From positions 1 through 37,922 of the forward strand of contig JAHIVT010000143.1 in NCBI GenBank assembly GCA_018816555.1: 37,922 nucleotides of DNA. The letters run 5' to 3'. The notes beneath the pieces are model-generated. The model had not been told where the DNA came from, ran no database searches, and saw only the letters and a program-made list of their open reading frames with translations. Below are positions 1 to 8,347 of this stretch, in pieces. Positions within the stretch are counted from its first letter, which is position 1; each line of letters begins with the position of its first letter. The DNA is from Pseudomonadota bacterium (GTDB lineage Bacteria > Desulfobacterota > Desulfobulbia > Desulfobulbales > SURF-16). The translations under genes and the position numbers were made by a program.

Positions 1-917
1 ACAATCTCCCCCCCATACTCGGTGACCACCACATTATCCTCCAGATGTCTGAGTCGCAGGCCACCGTCTTCTTCTACGCCGAGCACCTCCGCCTCATACT
101 GGGGATTCTGCTGCACGTCATAGCCAAACATCACCCGCCGTCCGAAGGAGTCACTGAGCTCACGCCACCTGTTTAACAAAAATTGTTCACTCTCCGGCAG
201 CACATTGTCCGGCTCTGCCAGCTGCAGTTCTTCCTGCAGATAGAGCAGCCCGAAATTCCAGCAGAACTTGGCCAGCAGATCCGTGGCCACCAGATCCAGA
301 TCAAGGCTGTGGCCGCAGAGGCCGGCCATGGAAGCGGCCAGGTTGTCGAGTTCCGGCGGAAAGCTGGTATTGTTGACATTGAGTCCTGCGCCGATGAGGA
401 TATACTCCTCGCCGGATTGGCTGCCATACAGGGTTTCCATGAGAATACCGGCCACCTTGCGGCCCCGGACATGCACATCGTTGACCCATTTGACCTGGGC
501 CGGCACGCCGAACTGGCGCACTGTTTCACAGCAGGCAACCCCTGCGGCCAGGGGCAGCAGGCGGCTTATCTCCGGCAGCAGGTTATTGACAAAGACCATG
601 GTCAGCCAGATCCCCCCCACCGGGGCATGCCAGTAACGTCGGAACCGGCCTTTACCGCCGGTCAGTTCCTCGGCCAGGATAACCAGGCCGCTGGGAAAGG
701 AGCGGGCCTGGCGCTCATGCTCATCAATGAGCTGCCGGGCCTCATCCATGCCCCGCTCCAGACTGGTATAGGTGTGAATGCGGGAGCCGGCAATGGCCCC
801 ATAACGAAAAACCGTCTGCACCCGGTTTTCGGGCAACAGACGGCTTCGGCGTTCGATCTCGTGGGTGCTTATATAATGTTGGACAGCAGCGGGATGCGGA
901 AACGGATTTATTCCCAT
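1..917 (-). CDS. birA: Biotin--[biotin carboxyl-carrier] protein ligase, 3' end outside window
   Basis: Reads as the BirA/LplA catalytic fold: it would activate biotin with ATP and attach it to the carrier lysine encoded just upstream. No stop codon occurs before the window edge, so the C-terminus is missing; 305 codons are visible. Seen: the nucleotide/biotin loop GGKGRFRRYWHAPVGGIW (usual GRGRRGRxWxSPxGxxL), the KWVNDV core motif, RKVAGILMET and IGAGLNVN. Start chosen at the ATG at 917, whose ATG overlaps the end of the carrier gene by 10 nt, so translation is probably coupled. About 45 residues precede the catalytic domain; they do not look like the winged-helix repressor domain of E. coli BirA, so a DNA-binding role is not supported. 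Membership in the carboxylase operon strengthens the assignment. Confidence 0.9.
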   Translation of the reverse strand, partial: MGINPFPHPAAVQHYISTHEIERRSRLLPENRVQTVFRYGAIAGSRIHTYTSLERGMDEARQLIDEHERQARSFPSGLVILAEELTGGKGRFRRYWHAPVGGIWLTMVFVNNLLPEISRLLPLAAGVACCETVRQFGVPAQVKWVNDVHVRGRKVAGILMETLYGSQSGEEYILIGAGLNVNNTSFPPELDNLAASMAGLCGHSLDLDLVATDLLAKFCWNFGLLYLQEELQLAEPDNVLPESEQFLLNRWRELSDSFGRRVMFGYDVQQNPQYEAEVLGVEEDGGLRLRHLEDNVVVTEYGGEI

Positions 918-1558
918 TCAGCTTTGACGCGGGTTATGATTTTTTCAATCACCGGCAGCTTGTCAGGCGGACAGATGCCGATCAGCGGTTCGCCCTGATC
1001 AACGGAAATGCCCGGCTGGAAATAGACGGAATGGATAATGCCGGGCGCTCCCTGGTAATAAACCGGGGTGTCCCGTTTCATAAGCGACATGGTGAACAGC
1101 TCATCCCCCGGTTTGATGGACACCGACCGCTGCCCGAACTTTTCGATGCGGGCCTGAATCTCCATGGAGAAGAAATATTTGGCCCGTTCCGGCGCCTGGA
1201 AGGGCAGCAGGACCTGGCGCAGGATCTGTTCGATGATTTCCCGCTTCTTCAAGGGATGCTTGATGGTGATGATTTTCTCGGCTGCTTCGACAAACTGGCC
1301 TTCCAGGTCGTCACGGATAAAGGAGACCACACCGTTTGAGGTGGAATGTATCGACTTGTTGTTCCGTTCCCGGCGGAGGGTGAAGAGCTGCGTGCCGGGT
1401 ATATGATGCCACTTGCCCGTGGTTCCCTCCACCTTGTCGTCAAGCCGCACATGCAAACGGATCTGCCCGGTATGGGATGAGAAAATATCCACATAGCCGT
1501 ACGGGTCTGAGCGGTATTCGCGGAGGATATGTTCGTAATCTATGTCGTCGTCGTGCAT
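908..1558 (-). CDS. Biotin/lipoyl-attachment carrier protein of the carboxylase, MKR variant
   Basis: 216 residues. The C-terminal ~75 residues match the biotinyl domain pattern: a K inside LMKRDTPV (Lys161), then APGIIHSVYFQPGISV and QGEPLIGI, corresponding to MKMxxxI and the APxxGxVxxixVxxGDxV hairpin. Lys161 is the expected biotinylation site, but the residue after it is Arg where Met is nearly universal. The N-terminal ~130 residues are basic and unlike the Pro/Ala-rich linker of AccB; I do not recognise them. It sits between the carboxyltransferase and birA, so it is likely the biotin carrier of this carboxylase. Start ATG at 1558 has no Shine-Dalgarno: the preceding 120 bp are a degenerate repeat tract. 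Length is greater than AccB (~155). Confidence 0.75.
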   Translation of the reverse strand: MHDDDIDYEHILREYRSDPYGYVDIFSSHTGQIRLHVRLDDKVEGTTGKWHHIPGTQLFTLRRERNNKSIHSTSNGVVSFIRDDLEGQFVEAAEKIITIKHPLKKREIIEQILRQVLLPFQAPERAKYFFSMEIQARIEKFGQRSVSIKPGDELFTMSLMKRDTPVYYQGAPGIIHSVYFQPGISVDQGEPLIGICPPDKLPVIEKIITRVKAEWE

Positions 1559-1560
1559 TT

Positions 1561-1685
1561 TGTTAGTCTTATTAGTCCTACTGGTCTTACTGGTCCGATT
1601 AGTCCGATTGGTCGGCTGGTCTTGTTAGTCTGATCTGTCCTGTTTTTGACCAGTAAGACCAATAAGACCAGCAGAACCAGTCAGA
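1561..1685. repeat. Degenerate 9-bp repeat tract with an inverted partner
   Basis: About nine tandem units of the form YTRGTCYKA (for example TTAGTCTTA, TTAGTCCTA, CTGGTCTTA, CTGGTCCGA) fill 1562-1643. After a short T run come at least four units in the opposite orientation (GACCAGTAA, GACCAATAA, GACCAGCAG). The two arms can fold into a long imperfect hairpin. The tract exactly fills the gap between the carboxyltransferase stop (1686) and the carrier start (1558) in an otherwise tightly packed operon. Confidence 0.85.
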
Positions 1686-3935
1686 CTATCTATAATATAA
1701 ATTCCTGCCGCCCATGGTCAGCAGGGCCTTGTGCAGATTGCGGCGGAATTCCCTTCTGTCCCAGATGCCCTGAATATGGCCTCTTTTCAAGGCATTCTTG
1801 GCGCTGTGATAGCCTGGAGGGATATCCTCGCCTGTGGTGTCCCTGATGACCTTGGGGCCGGCAAAACCGACCCGACTGGAACGGATGGCAAACTGATAGT
1901 GGGAACAACCCAGGAAACTTGCCACTGGTCCGGCATAGGAATTGTTGTCATACACCACAATATACAGCCCGCCTGAATCCACATATTGCCGCACAGCCAT
2001 GGTGCATTTAGGCATCTGCACCACGCCCAGAGTGCCTTCCTGGATGCGGATACCGCCGGTGGTATGCACATAGGCGAGCAGCGGCCGGCGTTTGAGTTTC
2101 GCCAGCTCGCAGGCCTGCACGAACTTCTCCCCCTCGGCGGAACCCACGGTGCCGTTGCGGAAATCGCTGTAAAGCATGGCCACCACCAGATCCACCCCGA
2201 CAACCCTGGCCTCGAAGGTAATGATGGCGCTACGCCTGCCGGTTTTGGCCTTGGCCGCTTCCAGCCGTTTTTCAAAACCCGTCACGGACAGCGGATTGCC
2301 CGAGGCTATTTCGCCGTTGAACTCCTTGATCGTGTCACGGTCAAAGAGATGCTTCAGATACCACTCATATTCCAGGGGAAAATGGTGGCCGCATGTTTCG
2401 CAAACGCCACAGAATTCACCATACAAATCAGGTACCCAGAGATCCTTGCAACCATACTTTGCCGCATTGGGACAGCTGACGGTACGGTCCTCATTGGCCA
2501 GGGGGCTGGTGTAGGTGTCGCCGAACTCGGTGGCCATGGCCTGCTGGTTGCTTACCGATGGTTTGGCCTGCCTGCCGTCCTGTTTGGAGGAAATAAAGTC
2601 ATAAGCCGCGGCGATGGGAGCGGAAACCTGCTTGAGCAGCACGGAACCCTCGCCGGAAACGTCCTTGATGACCTGCTTCACCTGTTTATGCTGGCTGCGC
2701 AGGACATCATAGCGGAAGGTATAATAGACCTTGCTTGATTTCTCTTTCATCCGCTGGCAGAAAGATGAAAAGGCGGTAGGCTTGCCGGAGAACCCGCCCA
2801 GGGCCATCTCCCGGTATTTTCTGTAGCGCAGCTGCAGGAGACGCTTGATTTCATCATTATTGAGATCCCAGGAGATTTCGATCAGGTGGTCTTCCGAATT
2901 AACGACCTCATTTTTCTTGAGTTTCAGCTCATAGGCCCTGAAGGCTCTGAGGCTTTTTGTCTTTAATACCACCTCATCCGTTGCCCGGATCATCTCGAAC
3001 TTCACCCTTTTGAAAAAGGCAAAATCATCCCGTTTGGCGCCAAGCAGCGGTTCATCAACCACCCGGTCGATGGTGCCGAGTTTGAGATTATCACTAGCGG
3101 TAATGCGCAGCCACTTGGCACAATCCTCCAGTAGCTGCTTCGGTATTTTTTCACCTTCCTGGATTTTTCCCTCGATGGCGCCGGCGCCTTCCGGCGAGAT
3201 GACCGAATAATAGCCGTGGGAAAACATCATACGGAAATCCGCCAGACCAATGGCCTCCGCGCCGCCGGATCCACCTTCGGAAATAATGGAAATAAACGGC
3301 ACCCGCAACTTGGCCATGGCATAAATGTTTCTGGCGATCTGCTGGGCCGCGCCTGGATAATCTTCCACAGGAAAAGAGCCGGGGGTAAAGATATAGGAGT
3401 GGATGGGAATGCCCTCGGTCTGGGCCACCTGCATGAAACGCAAAGCCTTTTCATTACCCCAGGGCTTACAGCAACCGCCGTTGCGGTATTCCTCGCCATG
3501 TCCCTTTTCCTGGCCGATGACCATCACCTGCTGGGTGATATTTTTGTTTTTCACCCGCCGGACAATGGTGGCCTTGGCGGCAACCATGGAGGGATCGATA
3601 CTGGCCTCGTCCTGACCGCCGAGTTCGCTGAAATCCTCATAGACGTTTTCCAGAATATCCTGCAGGGAAAAACGCAAGGGACTGCGGACGATTCGCACCC
3701 TCTCCATGGGGGTGAGATTTTCCTCGCAGCGCTGCTCGAGAAAGGAAAGTCCCTCCTCCAGGGTACAGACCTGCTTTTCAAGTTCTTCTTCAGGAACATC
3801 GTAAAACGAATTCCTGACAGTATCCAGTTTCTCCTGCAGCCCGGCCAGGTTGCCCCAATCCATCCCGTCCCGGATCTGGCTCAGGTACGAGATGCGTTCC
3901 GTGCTCTTCAGAAGTCTTTTTCGTAAATCTTCCAT
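1686..3935 (-). CDS. Acyl-CoA carboxylase carboxyltransferase, fused alpha-then-beta subunits
   Basis: 749 residues. It should transfer the carboxyl group from carboxybiotin to acetyl-CoA (or a related acyl-CoA), giving malonyl-CoA. Residues ~1-305 match AccA: a coiled N-terminal helix region, the oxyanion motif GGSGGA at 221-226, YSVISPEG ending at 250, and ITASDNLKLGTIDRVV. A linker of about 180 residues follows. Residues ~485-749 match AccD: a Cys cluster (488, 496, 509, 512, 515) where the AccD zinc ribbon lies, GSAEGEKFV, TTGGIRIQEG (625-634) and GFAGPKVI. The order alpha-beta is the reverse of a simple accD-accA fusion, and the first zinc-ribbon CxxC pair is replaced by C-x7-C. The ATG at 3935 directly abuts the accC stop. 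The substrate could be propionyl-CoA or another acyl-CoA, but AccA/AccD-type motifs favour acetyl-CoA. Confidence 0.88.
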   Translation of the reverse strand: MEDLRKRLLKSTERISYLSQIRDGMDWGNLAGLQEKLDTVRNSFYDVPEEELEKQVCTLEEGLSFLEQRCEENLTPMERVRIVRSPLRFSLQDILENVYEDFSELGGQDEASIDPSMVAAKATIVRRVKNKNITQQVMVIGQEKGHGEEYRNGGCCKPWGNEKALRFMQVAQTEGIPIHSYIFTPGSFPVEDYPGAAQQIARNIYAMAKLRVPFISIISEGGSGGAEAIGLADFRMMFSHGYYSVISPEGAGAIEGKIQEGEKIPKQLLEDCAKWLRITASDNLKLGTIDRVVDEPLLGAKRDDFAFFKRVKFEMIRATDEVVLKTKSLRAFRAYELKLKKNEVVNSEDHLIEISWDLNNDEIKRLLQLRYRKYREMALGGFSGKPTAFSSFCQRMKEKSSKVYYTFRYDVLRSQHKQVKQVIKDVSGEGSVLLKQVSAPIAAAYDFISSKQDGRQAKPSVSNQQAMATEFGDTYTSPLANEDRTVSCPNAAKYGCKDLWVPDLYGEFCGVCETCGHHFPLEYEWYLKHLFDRDTIKEFNGEIASGNPLSVTGFEKRLEAAKAKTGRRSAIITFEARVVGVDLVVAMLYSDFRNGTVGSAEGEKFVQACELAKLKRRPLLAYVHTTGGIRIQEGTLGVVQMPKCTMAVRQYVDSGGLYIVVYDNNSYAGPVASFLGCSHYQFAIRSSRVGFAGPKVIRDTTGEDIPPGYHSAKNALKRGHIQGIWDRREFRRNLHKALLTMGGRNLYYR

Positions 3936-5342
3936 TTAAAATGTCAACAAATTATCTATATTATCTTTAAGATAGGCGATATTGGTCATAATAGGATCAC
4001 CTGCCCCGTTTGTTCCTTCAATGATCACTTCATTTAAAAATTGACGGCCCCGTTCTTTAGCCTCGCTAATGGAATTTCCCCATACAATGGCCAAAGCCAG
4101 GTTCGGGTCATAATCACTGGGAATCACATAGGAACGATCAAAGGGAACATGGGTGTAAACAGCTGCCCACTCACATTTTGGAAAGTCAAAGCGGGAAATT
4201 GTGCCGATCCAGGGGGCAAAGCCGCGGCGCGGGTCCTCCGCAACAATCCTGAATTCAATGCTGGCCCCCGTGAAATTTATTTTTTTCTGACTATAGCCGA
4301 TTCTGTCTCCCAGGGCCAGCCGGATCTGCTCCCGGATCAGGTTCGGCTGTTTATTATTGATGAAGCTGATGCGCGCGGAAACGTCATTTTCCACCTGGAT
4401 GCGCGTATTGACCTCAAGCAGATAGGGCTTGCCCGATCTGCTGACGATCCATTCCCAGGTGCCGATATTGTCATAACGCACATGGGCCGCAAGCTTTAAC
4501 GAATATTGCACTATTTTGTCAAGTACATCTTTGGCGTTAAATTCATAGGAAAAGCAGGTTTCATCAAATCCAGGCGCCGCCTCAAGCCGCTTCTGCCTGC
4601 CCGTGCTTTGAATGGTGCAGTTTCTTGTGCTGAAATGGACTCTTTCCCCATGCCTGCTGCAGAGCAGCTGCACCTCAAGGTGATTGTAATCGCGCAGACA
4701 CTGCTCGATCAGCACCCCGGCATCGCCGAACTGGCGTTTGGCATAATTCTGCACCTGACGGTATGTCCGGCGGAATTCATCTATCCGTTTGACCTCCTCA
4801 ATACCCATGCCGCCGCCGCCGGCCGCGGCCTTGACCAGGATGGAGGGATCCTTGATTTTCTGGGCCCGCTGCTCTTCCAGGAGCTGTTCGGCAATGTCCT
4901 CGGCCTCCATCTCGTTATAAATCGGCCCGTCGGTGCCCGGGATGGTCGGAATGCCGAGTTTGTTGGCAACACGCTTGGTGTTGATCTTGTCGCCCAGATC
5001 CCGGATCACCTCCCATTTCGGACCGATAAAGGTGATCGGCCTTTCACGGATGGTCACCCGCCTGGCAAAACGGAAATCCTCCGAGAAAAAACCATACCCC
5101 GGATGAATGGCGGTGCAATTGGTATGGTCGGCAACGGAAATGATATCATTGGGATCAGTGTAACTTGCCACTTTCCAGGCCCGTTTTTCAGCTCCCTGGT
5201 TCTGCAGGAACTGATAAACATGCTCGGAGTCCTTGTCCGCCTCAGTATAGATCATGACAAAATCAAGACCCAGATCTTCACAGGCCCTGGCAATCCTGAT
5301 GGCAATTTCTCCCCTGTTCGCTATGAGTACTTTTTCTTTCAA
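3936..5342 (-). CDS. accC: Biotin carboxylase subunit, divergent
   Basis: 468 residues, a normal biotin carboxylase length. It carboxylates carrier-bound biotin with bicarbonate and ATP. Seen: start region KVLIANRGEIAIRIARA, AIHPGYGFFSED, FIGP, the ATP-grasp glycine loop KAAAGGGGMG, EVNTRIQVEN and a C-terminal biotin_carb_C region. Several positions are unusual: the SIQRRHQK(V/L)xEEAP loop reads TIQSTGRQKRLEAAP (the lysine is kept), GAGTxEFL reads NIGTWEWI, and QVEH reads QVEN. First gene of a four-gene operon with carboxyltransferase, carrier and birA. Translation most likely starts at a TTG (5342), because an in-frame TAG lies just upstream and the protein begins at the conserved KxLIANRG. 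The divergence suggests a separate lineage from housekeeping AccC. Confidence 0.9.
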   Translation of the reverse strand: MKEKVLIANRGEIAIRIARACEDLGLDFVMIYTEADKDSEHVYQFLQNQGAEKRAWKVASYTDPNDIISVADHTNCTAIHPGYGFFSEDFRFARRVTIRERPITFIGPKWEVIRDLGDKINTKRVANKLGIPTIPGTDGPIYNEMEAEDIAEQLLEEQRAQKIKDPSILVKAAAGGGGMGIEEVKRIDEFRRTYRQVQNYAKRQFGDAGVLIEQCLRDYNHLEVQLLCSRHGERVHFSTRNCTIQSTGRQKRLEAAPGFDETCFSYEFNAKDVLDKIVQYSLKLAAHVRYDNIGTWEWIVSRSGKPYLLEVNTRIQVENDVSARISFINNKQPNLIREQIRLALGDRIGYSQKKINFTGASIEFRIVAEDPRRGFAPWIGTISRFDFPKCEWAAVYTHVPFDRSYVIPSDYDPNLALAIVWGNSISEAKERGRQFLNEVIIEGTNGAGDPIMTNIAYLKDNIDNLLTF

Positions 5343-5842
5343 ACCCTAAAACCTGAATCGGCAAAGCCGTAATTTAAATATGAATATTTTTGACTGTCTC
5401 GGATTTAGCGCCTTGGGTATTCATGCCCTTTAAGGACAAAAACCCTCTCGACAGCCGCACAGTGCATGATAAGTTCCTGATTGATCGTCACGGAAATTCC
5501 GTGCCTGGACTTTTTACCCACAAGGGGTATAAACACCCGCTAGGGGTATTAATCCAAAGCCTTCATTTTTTGCAGTATACGAAAAAATTTGACTTTAGCA
5601 AAAGACTTGAATTAAAGGAAATGAATTCATTGTTTGATCAATGCAATTTTTTTGGTTAATATTGTTTTTTTAAATCTTATCCTTTTTTAAAGCAAGATGC
5701 TTATAACGATTTCCCAACAACCAGTCAATTTTTTTTCTTGGCTGCAAAGGCCCTTTTCAGTAGCCAACCATAGGATAACAATGAATTTTTTCCGTCTGAC
5801 CAACAGCTTTACAGCCACACGAAAAAGCTATTAATTACCACA
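5343..5842. other. 500-bp divergent intergenic region, no convincing gene
   Basis: AT-rich region between accC (minus) and corC (plus); both promoters should lie here. An 89-codon open frame on the plus strand (5390-5659) has no ribosome binding site or recognisable sequence and was not called. The only clear structure is a pair of ACCC/GGGGT dyads near 5515-5548, listed separately. A 17-codon frame (5781-5834) ends just before corC and is unproven. Confidence 0.6.
5515..5548. promoter_or_regulatory. Two tandem ACCC-N4/5-GGGGT dyads
   Basis: TACCC-ACAA-GGGGTA (5515-5529) and CACCC-GCTA-GGGGTA (5534-5548) are two copies of the same dyad, centred 19 bp apart, about 170 bp upstream of the accC start and 295 bp upstream of corC. 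Two turns of helix spacing is typical of cooperative operators. The cognate regulator is unknown. Confidence 0.35.
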
Positions 5843-6694
5843 ATGGACAAAGAACAGCCTCCTTCGGAACCGAATCATTCCTTTCTCCGCCGCCTCCTGC
5901 AATTTTCAAGGCTCTCCCCGCAACCCGATACCCCTGAAGACCTGGAACAGGAAATCCAGGAGCTTATTGATGAAGGGGAAGAGCAGGGTCTCATCTCAAG
6001 CCATGAAGTCCAGATGATCAGCAGCATCCTTGAATTCCGCGATACCCTGATCAGGGAGGTCATGACGCCGGCAACCGAAATTATCAGCGCCTCCCTTGCC
6101 GCCACTCCCTCTGATGTCATCCAGTTGATCACCAGCAAGGGGTACAGCCGTATTCCCATTTACGACGGCAGCCCGGACAACATCGTCGGATTTCTCCATG
6201 CCAAACAGCTGCTCACCTGTTCCCCGGATACGGAACTGCCCCCCCTGCAGGAACTGCTCAATCCCCCTTTCTTTGTCAGGGAAAATGACAAGATCGTTTC
6301 CCTGCTCCTGGAGTTCCAGTCCCAGAAAAAACATATGGCCATTGTCACCGATGAATTCGGCAGCATCCGCGGCCTGGTAACCATGGAGGATATCCTGGAA
6401 GAAATCGTCGGAGAAATCGCCGATGAGACGGACATGCAGGTTGATGAGTGGCAGGTCGTTGATGACAACACCGTCATCACCTCGGCCAAGGTCGATATAG
6501 AAAAAATCGAATCCTTTTTCAATATGGAGTTTCCCGAAGGGATATACGAATCCGTTGGCGGATTCATCATCAACCAGTTGGGCAAAATCCCCGAAACCGG
6601 CGAAAAAGCCAACTTCGGACCTCTCACCTTTACCGTGCTTACTGCCAGCAAGCGGCGGGTCAAAAGCGTCAGGATCAGCCGGGAAAGTACATGA
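5843..6694 (+). CDS. corC: CorC/HlyC-type protein with paired CBS domains
   Basis: 283 residues. Order: an acidic N-terminal helix region, REVMTPATEI leading into a CBS pair (~65-190; SRIPIYDGSPDNIVGFLHAK and MAIVTDEFGSIRGLVTMEDI), then a CorC/HlyC C-terminal domain (~205-280; ending in the TVLTASKRRVKSVRI stretch). No membrane segments, as in E. coli YbeX/CorC. The family is linked to magnesium/cobalt homeostasis and envelope functions; the exact role is unsettled. The next gene is lnt, the same pairing as ybeX-lnt in E. coli. The ATG at 5843 has only a weak upstream Shine-Dalgarno. Confidence 0.88.
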   Translation: MDKEQPPSEPNHSFLRRLLQFSRLSPQPDTPEDLEQEIQELIDEGEEQGLISSHEVQMISSILEFRDTLIREVMTPATEIISASLAATPSDVIQLITSKGYSRIPIYDGSPDNIVGFLHAKQLLTCSPDTELPPLQELLNPPFFVRENDKIVSLLLEFQSQKKHMAIVTDEFGSIRGLVTMEDILEEIVGEIADETDMQVDEWQVVDDNTVITSAKVDIEKIESFFNMEFPEGIYESVGGFIINQLGKIPETGEKANFGPLTFTVLTASKRRVKSVRISREST

Positions 6695-6699
6695 CGGAT

Positions 6700-6752
6700 A
6701 AAGGAGAATGCAGACGCAGAGCGCTGTTGCCGCCCATTCTCCTTTCTGCGTC
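6700..6752 (+). other. Interleaved inverted repeats (possible pseudoknot) between corC and lnt
   Basis: AAAGGAGAATG (6700-6710) is exactly complementary to CATTCTCCTTT (6735-6745), and GACGCAGA (6713-6720) is complementary to TCTGCGTC (6745-6752). The pairings interleave in the H-type pseudoknot order. The structure would also bury the GGAG that could serve as a ribosome binding site and an upstream ATG at 6708. It ends 22 nt before the likely lnt start. Confidence 0.5.
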
Positions 6753-6773
6753 AGGGGACTTAATCTAAATCCC

Positions 6774-8333
6774 ATGCCTATTCCCCTGCTCTTTTTACTC
6801 AGCTCCCTGCTTCTCTGGCTGTCGTCCCCGGGACCGGGACTGTCCTTCTGCGCCTGGTTCGCCCTGGTGCCGCTGCTCACCGGCTGCGCCATGGTCACCC
6901 CGAAAAAGGCCGCCCTGCTGGGCTTTGTCAGCGGGCTGGTTTATTACCTGCTGCTGATCTACTGGGTGGTCATCTCCCTGGGCACATACGGCCATCTTCC
7001 CTGGTGGCTGTGCGGTCTCGCCCTGCTGCTGCTCAGCGCCTACATGAGCCTCTATCTTGCCTTTTTCTGCGCAGCCTGCAGCTGGAGCATGCAGGCCGTG
7101 GCGCCGTTATGGAGCGCCCCCCTGCTCTGGGTGGCCCTTGATTTTATCCGCGGCCTGCTTTTCTCCGGGTTTCCCTGGCAGGATCTGGGCTACTCCCAGT
7201 TCAACACCCCGCTGCTCATCCAGGTAGCCGATCTGGCCGGCCATCACGGCATCACCTTCCTGATTGTCATGGCCAACTGCCTGTTGTTCACTCTCTCTGC
7301 ACGCTGGCGCAAAAAAGACGCGGCCTGGCGGCCGCTGCCGACCCGCCTGCAGACCACCACCGGTCTTTTGCTCATTGCTGCGGCCCTGGCCTATTCCGCA
7401 GTGCAGCTCAAGGTGATTTCCCGCGACCTGGCATCCGCCCCCGGATACCCGGTGGCAGTGATCCAGGGCAATATCGAACAGGACCAGAAATGGGTGGCGG
7501 AAAAACAGCGGGAGGCCATGGAAACCTATATTGAGCTGAGCAGCAAAGCGGCTTTGCAGCAGCAGCCCGCGCTGGTCATCTGGCCGGAAACAGCCATGCC
7601 CTTTTTTCCCCCCACCAGTCCGCTCTTCCCCCAGGTGCTTGCCCGCACCGTATACAGTCACCACTACTTACTCCTTTCCGGCGCCCCTTACTTTGTGGAA
7701 AAGGAAAAGGATTACGACCTTTACAACAGCGCCCTGCTCGCCCGCCCCGACGGCAGTCAGACCCTCTACTTCAAACAGCACCTGGTTCCCTTCGGCGAAT
7801 ATATCCCCTTCAGCGACATCCTGCCCCTGCCGGGTCCGGTGGTGGAATCGATCGGCAACTTCTCAGCGGGTAATAGTGCCCGGCCGCTGGCCGCCGGCAA
7901 GGCGCAACTGGGGGTTCTCATCTGCTTTGAATCCATTTTCCCGACTCTGGCCCGCCAAGAGGTGGCAAACGGGGCGAATCTGCTCATCAACATCACCAAT
8001 GACGCCTGGTTCGGCAGATCCTGCGCCTCCATCCAGCACATGGCCATGGCGGTGTTCCGCGCCGTGGAAAACCGCCGCAGCCTGGCCCGCGCCGCCAACA
8101 CGGGTATCAGCTGTTTCGTTGACCCTGCCGGCCGCATCAGCCAGGCAACTCCTCTTTTCACCACATGTTCGATTAACGGAAGTCCTGTTCTCTTTGCGCA
8201 ACATACCGTATTTACTCGATTCGGCTATCTCTTCCCCATTGCCTGTCTTATTTTCTTGATTCCTGTGGCATTCTGGATCAGGATAATAAGAATATCATTT
8301 TTAAAACAGCAACAAAATCCGAAAATAAATTGA
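6774..8333 (+). CDS. lnt: Apolipoprotein N-acyltransferase
   Basis: 519 residues, the usual Lnt length. It adds the third acyl chain to the N-terminal cysteine of lipoproteins in the inner membrane. Seen: an N-terminal half with about six hydrophobic segments (beginning MPIPLLFLLSSLLLWL), then a nitrilase-fold domain from about residue 220 (VIQGNIEQDQKW) with the Glu-Lys-Cys triad in WPETAMPF, FKQHLVPFGEY and LICFES, and NITNDAWFG / FRAVENRRSLARAANTG. A final hydrophobic segment lies near 490-510. The start at 6774 fits the conserved membrane segment; an upstream in-frame ATG at 6708 sits inside the inverted-repeat structure and would add 22 non-family residues. Downstream of corC, probably co-transcribed. 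Confidence 0.93.
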   Translation: MPIPLLFLLSSLLLWLSSPGPGLSFCAWFALVPLLTGCAMVTPKKAALLGFVSGLVYYLLLIYWVVISLGTYGHLPWWLCGLALLLLSAYMSLYLAFFCAACSWSMQAVAPLWSAPLLWVALDFIRGLLFSGFPWQDLGYSQFNTPLLIQVADLAGHHGITFLIVMANCLLFTLSARWRKKDAAWRPLPTRLQTTTGLLLIAAALAYSAVQLKVISRDLASAPGYPVAVIQGNIEQDQKWVAEKQREAMETYIELSSKAALQQQPALVIWPETAMPFFPPTSPLFPQVLARTVYSHHYLLLSGAPYFVEKEKDYDLYNSALLARPDGSQTLYFKQHLVPFGEYIPFSDILPLPGPVVESIGNFSAGNSARPLAAGKAQLGVLICFESIFPTLARQEVANGANLLINITNDAWFGRSCASIQHMAMAVFRAVENRRSLARAANTGISCFVDPAGRISQATPLFTTCSINGSPVLFAQHTVFTRFGYLFPIACLIFLIPVAFWIRIIRISFLKQQQNPKIN

Positions 8334-8347
8334 ATTATCTCCATATA

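Noticed and set aside
183-998. 271-codon plus-strand frame opposite birA
   Set aside because: Antisense of a clear biotin ligase frame; no family sequence of its own.
5390-5659. 89-codon plus-strand frame upstream of corC
   Set aside because: No ribosome binding site, no recognisable sequence, and it overlaps the region expected to hold the accC promoter and the ACCC/GGGGT dyads.
5781-5834. 17-codon frame (MNFFRLTNSF...) ending 8 bp before corC, possible leader peptide
   Set aside because: An AGGA lies upstream, but there are no regulatory codon runs or attenuator hairpins; a frame this short is expected by chance.
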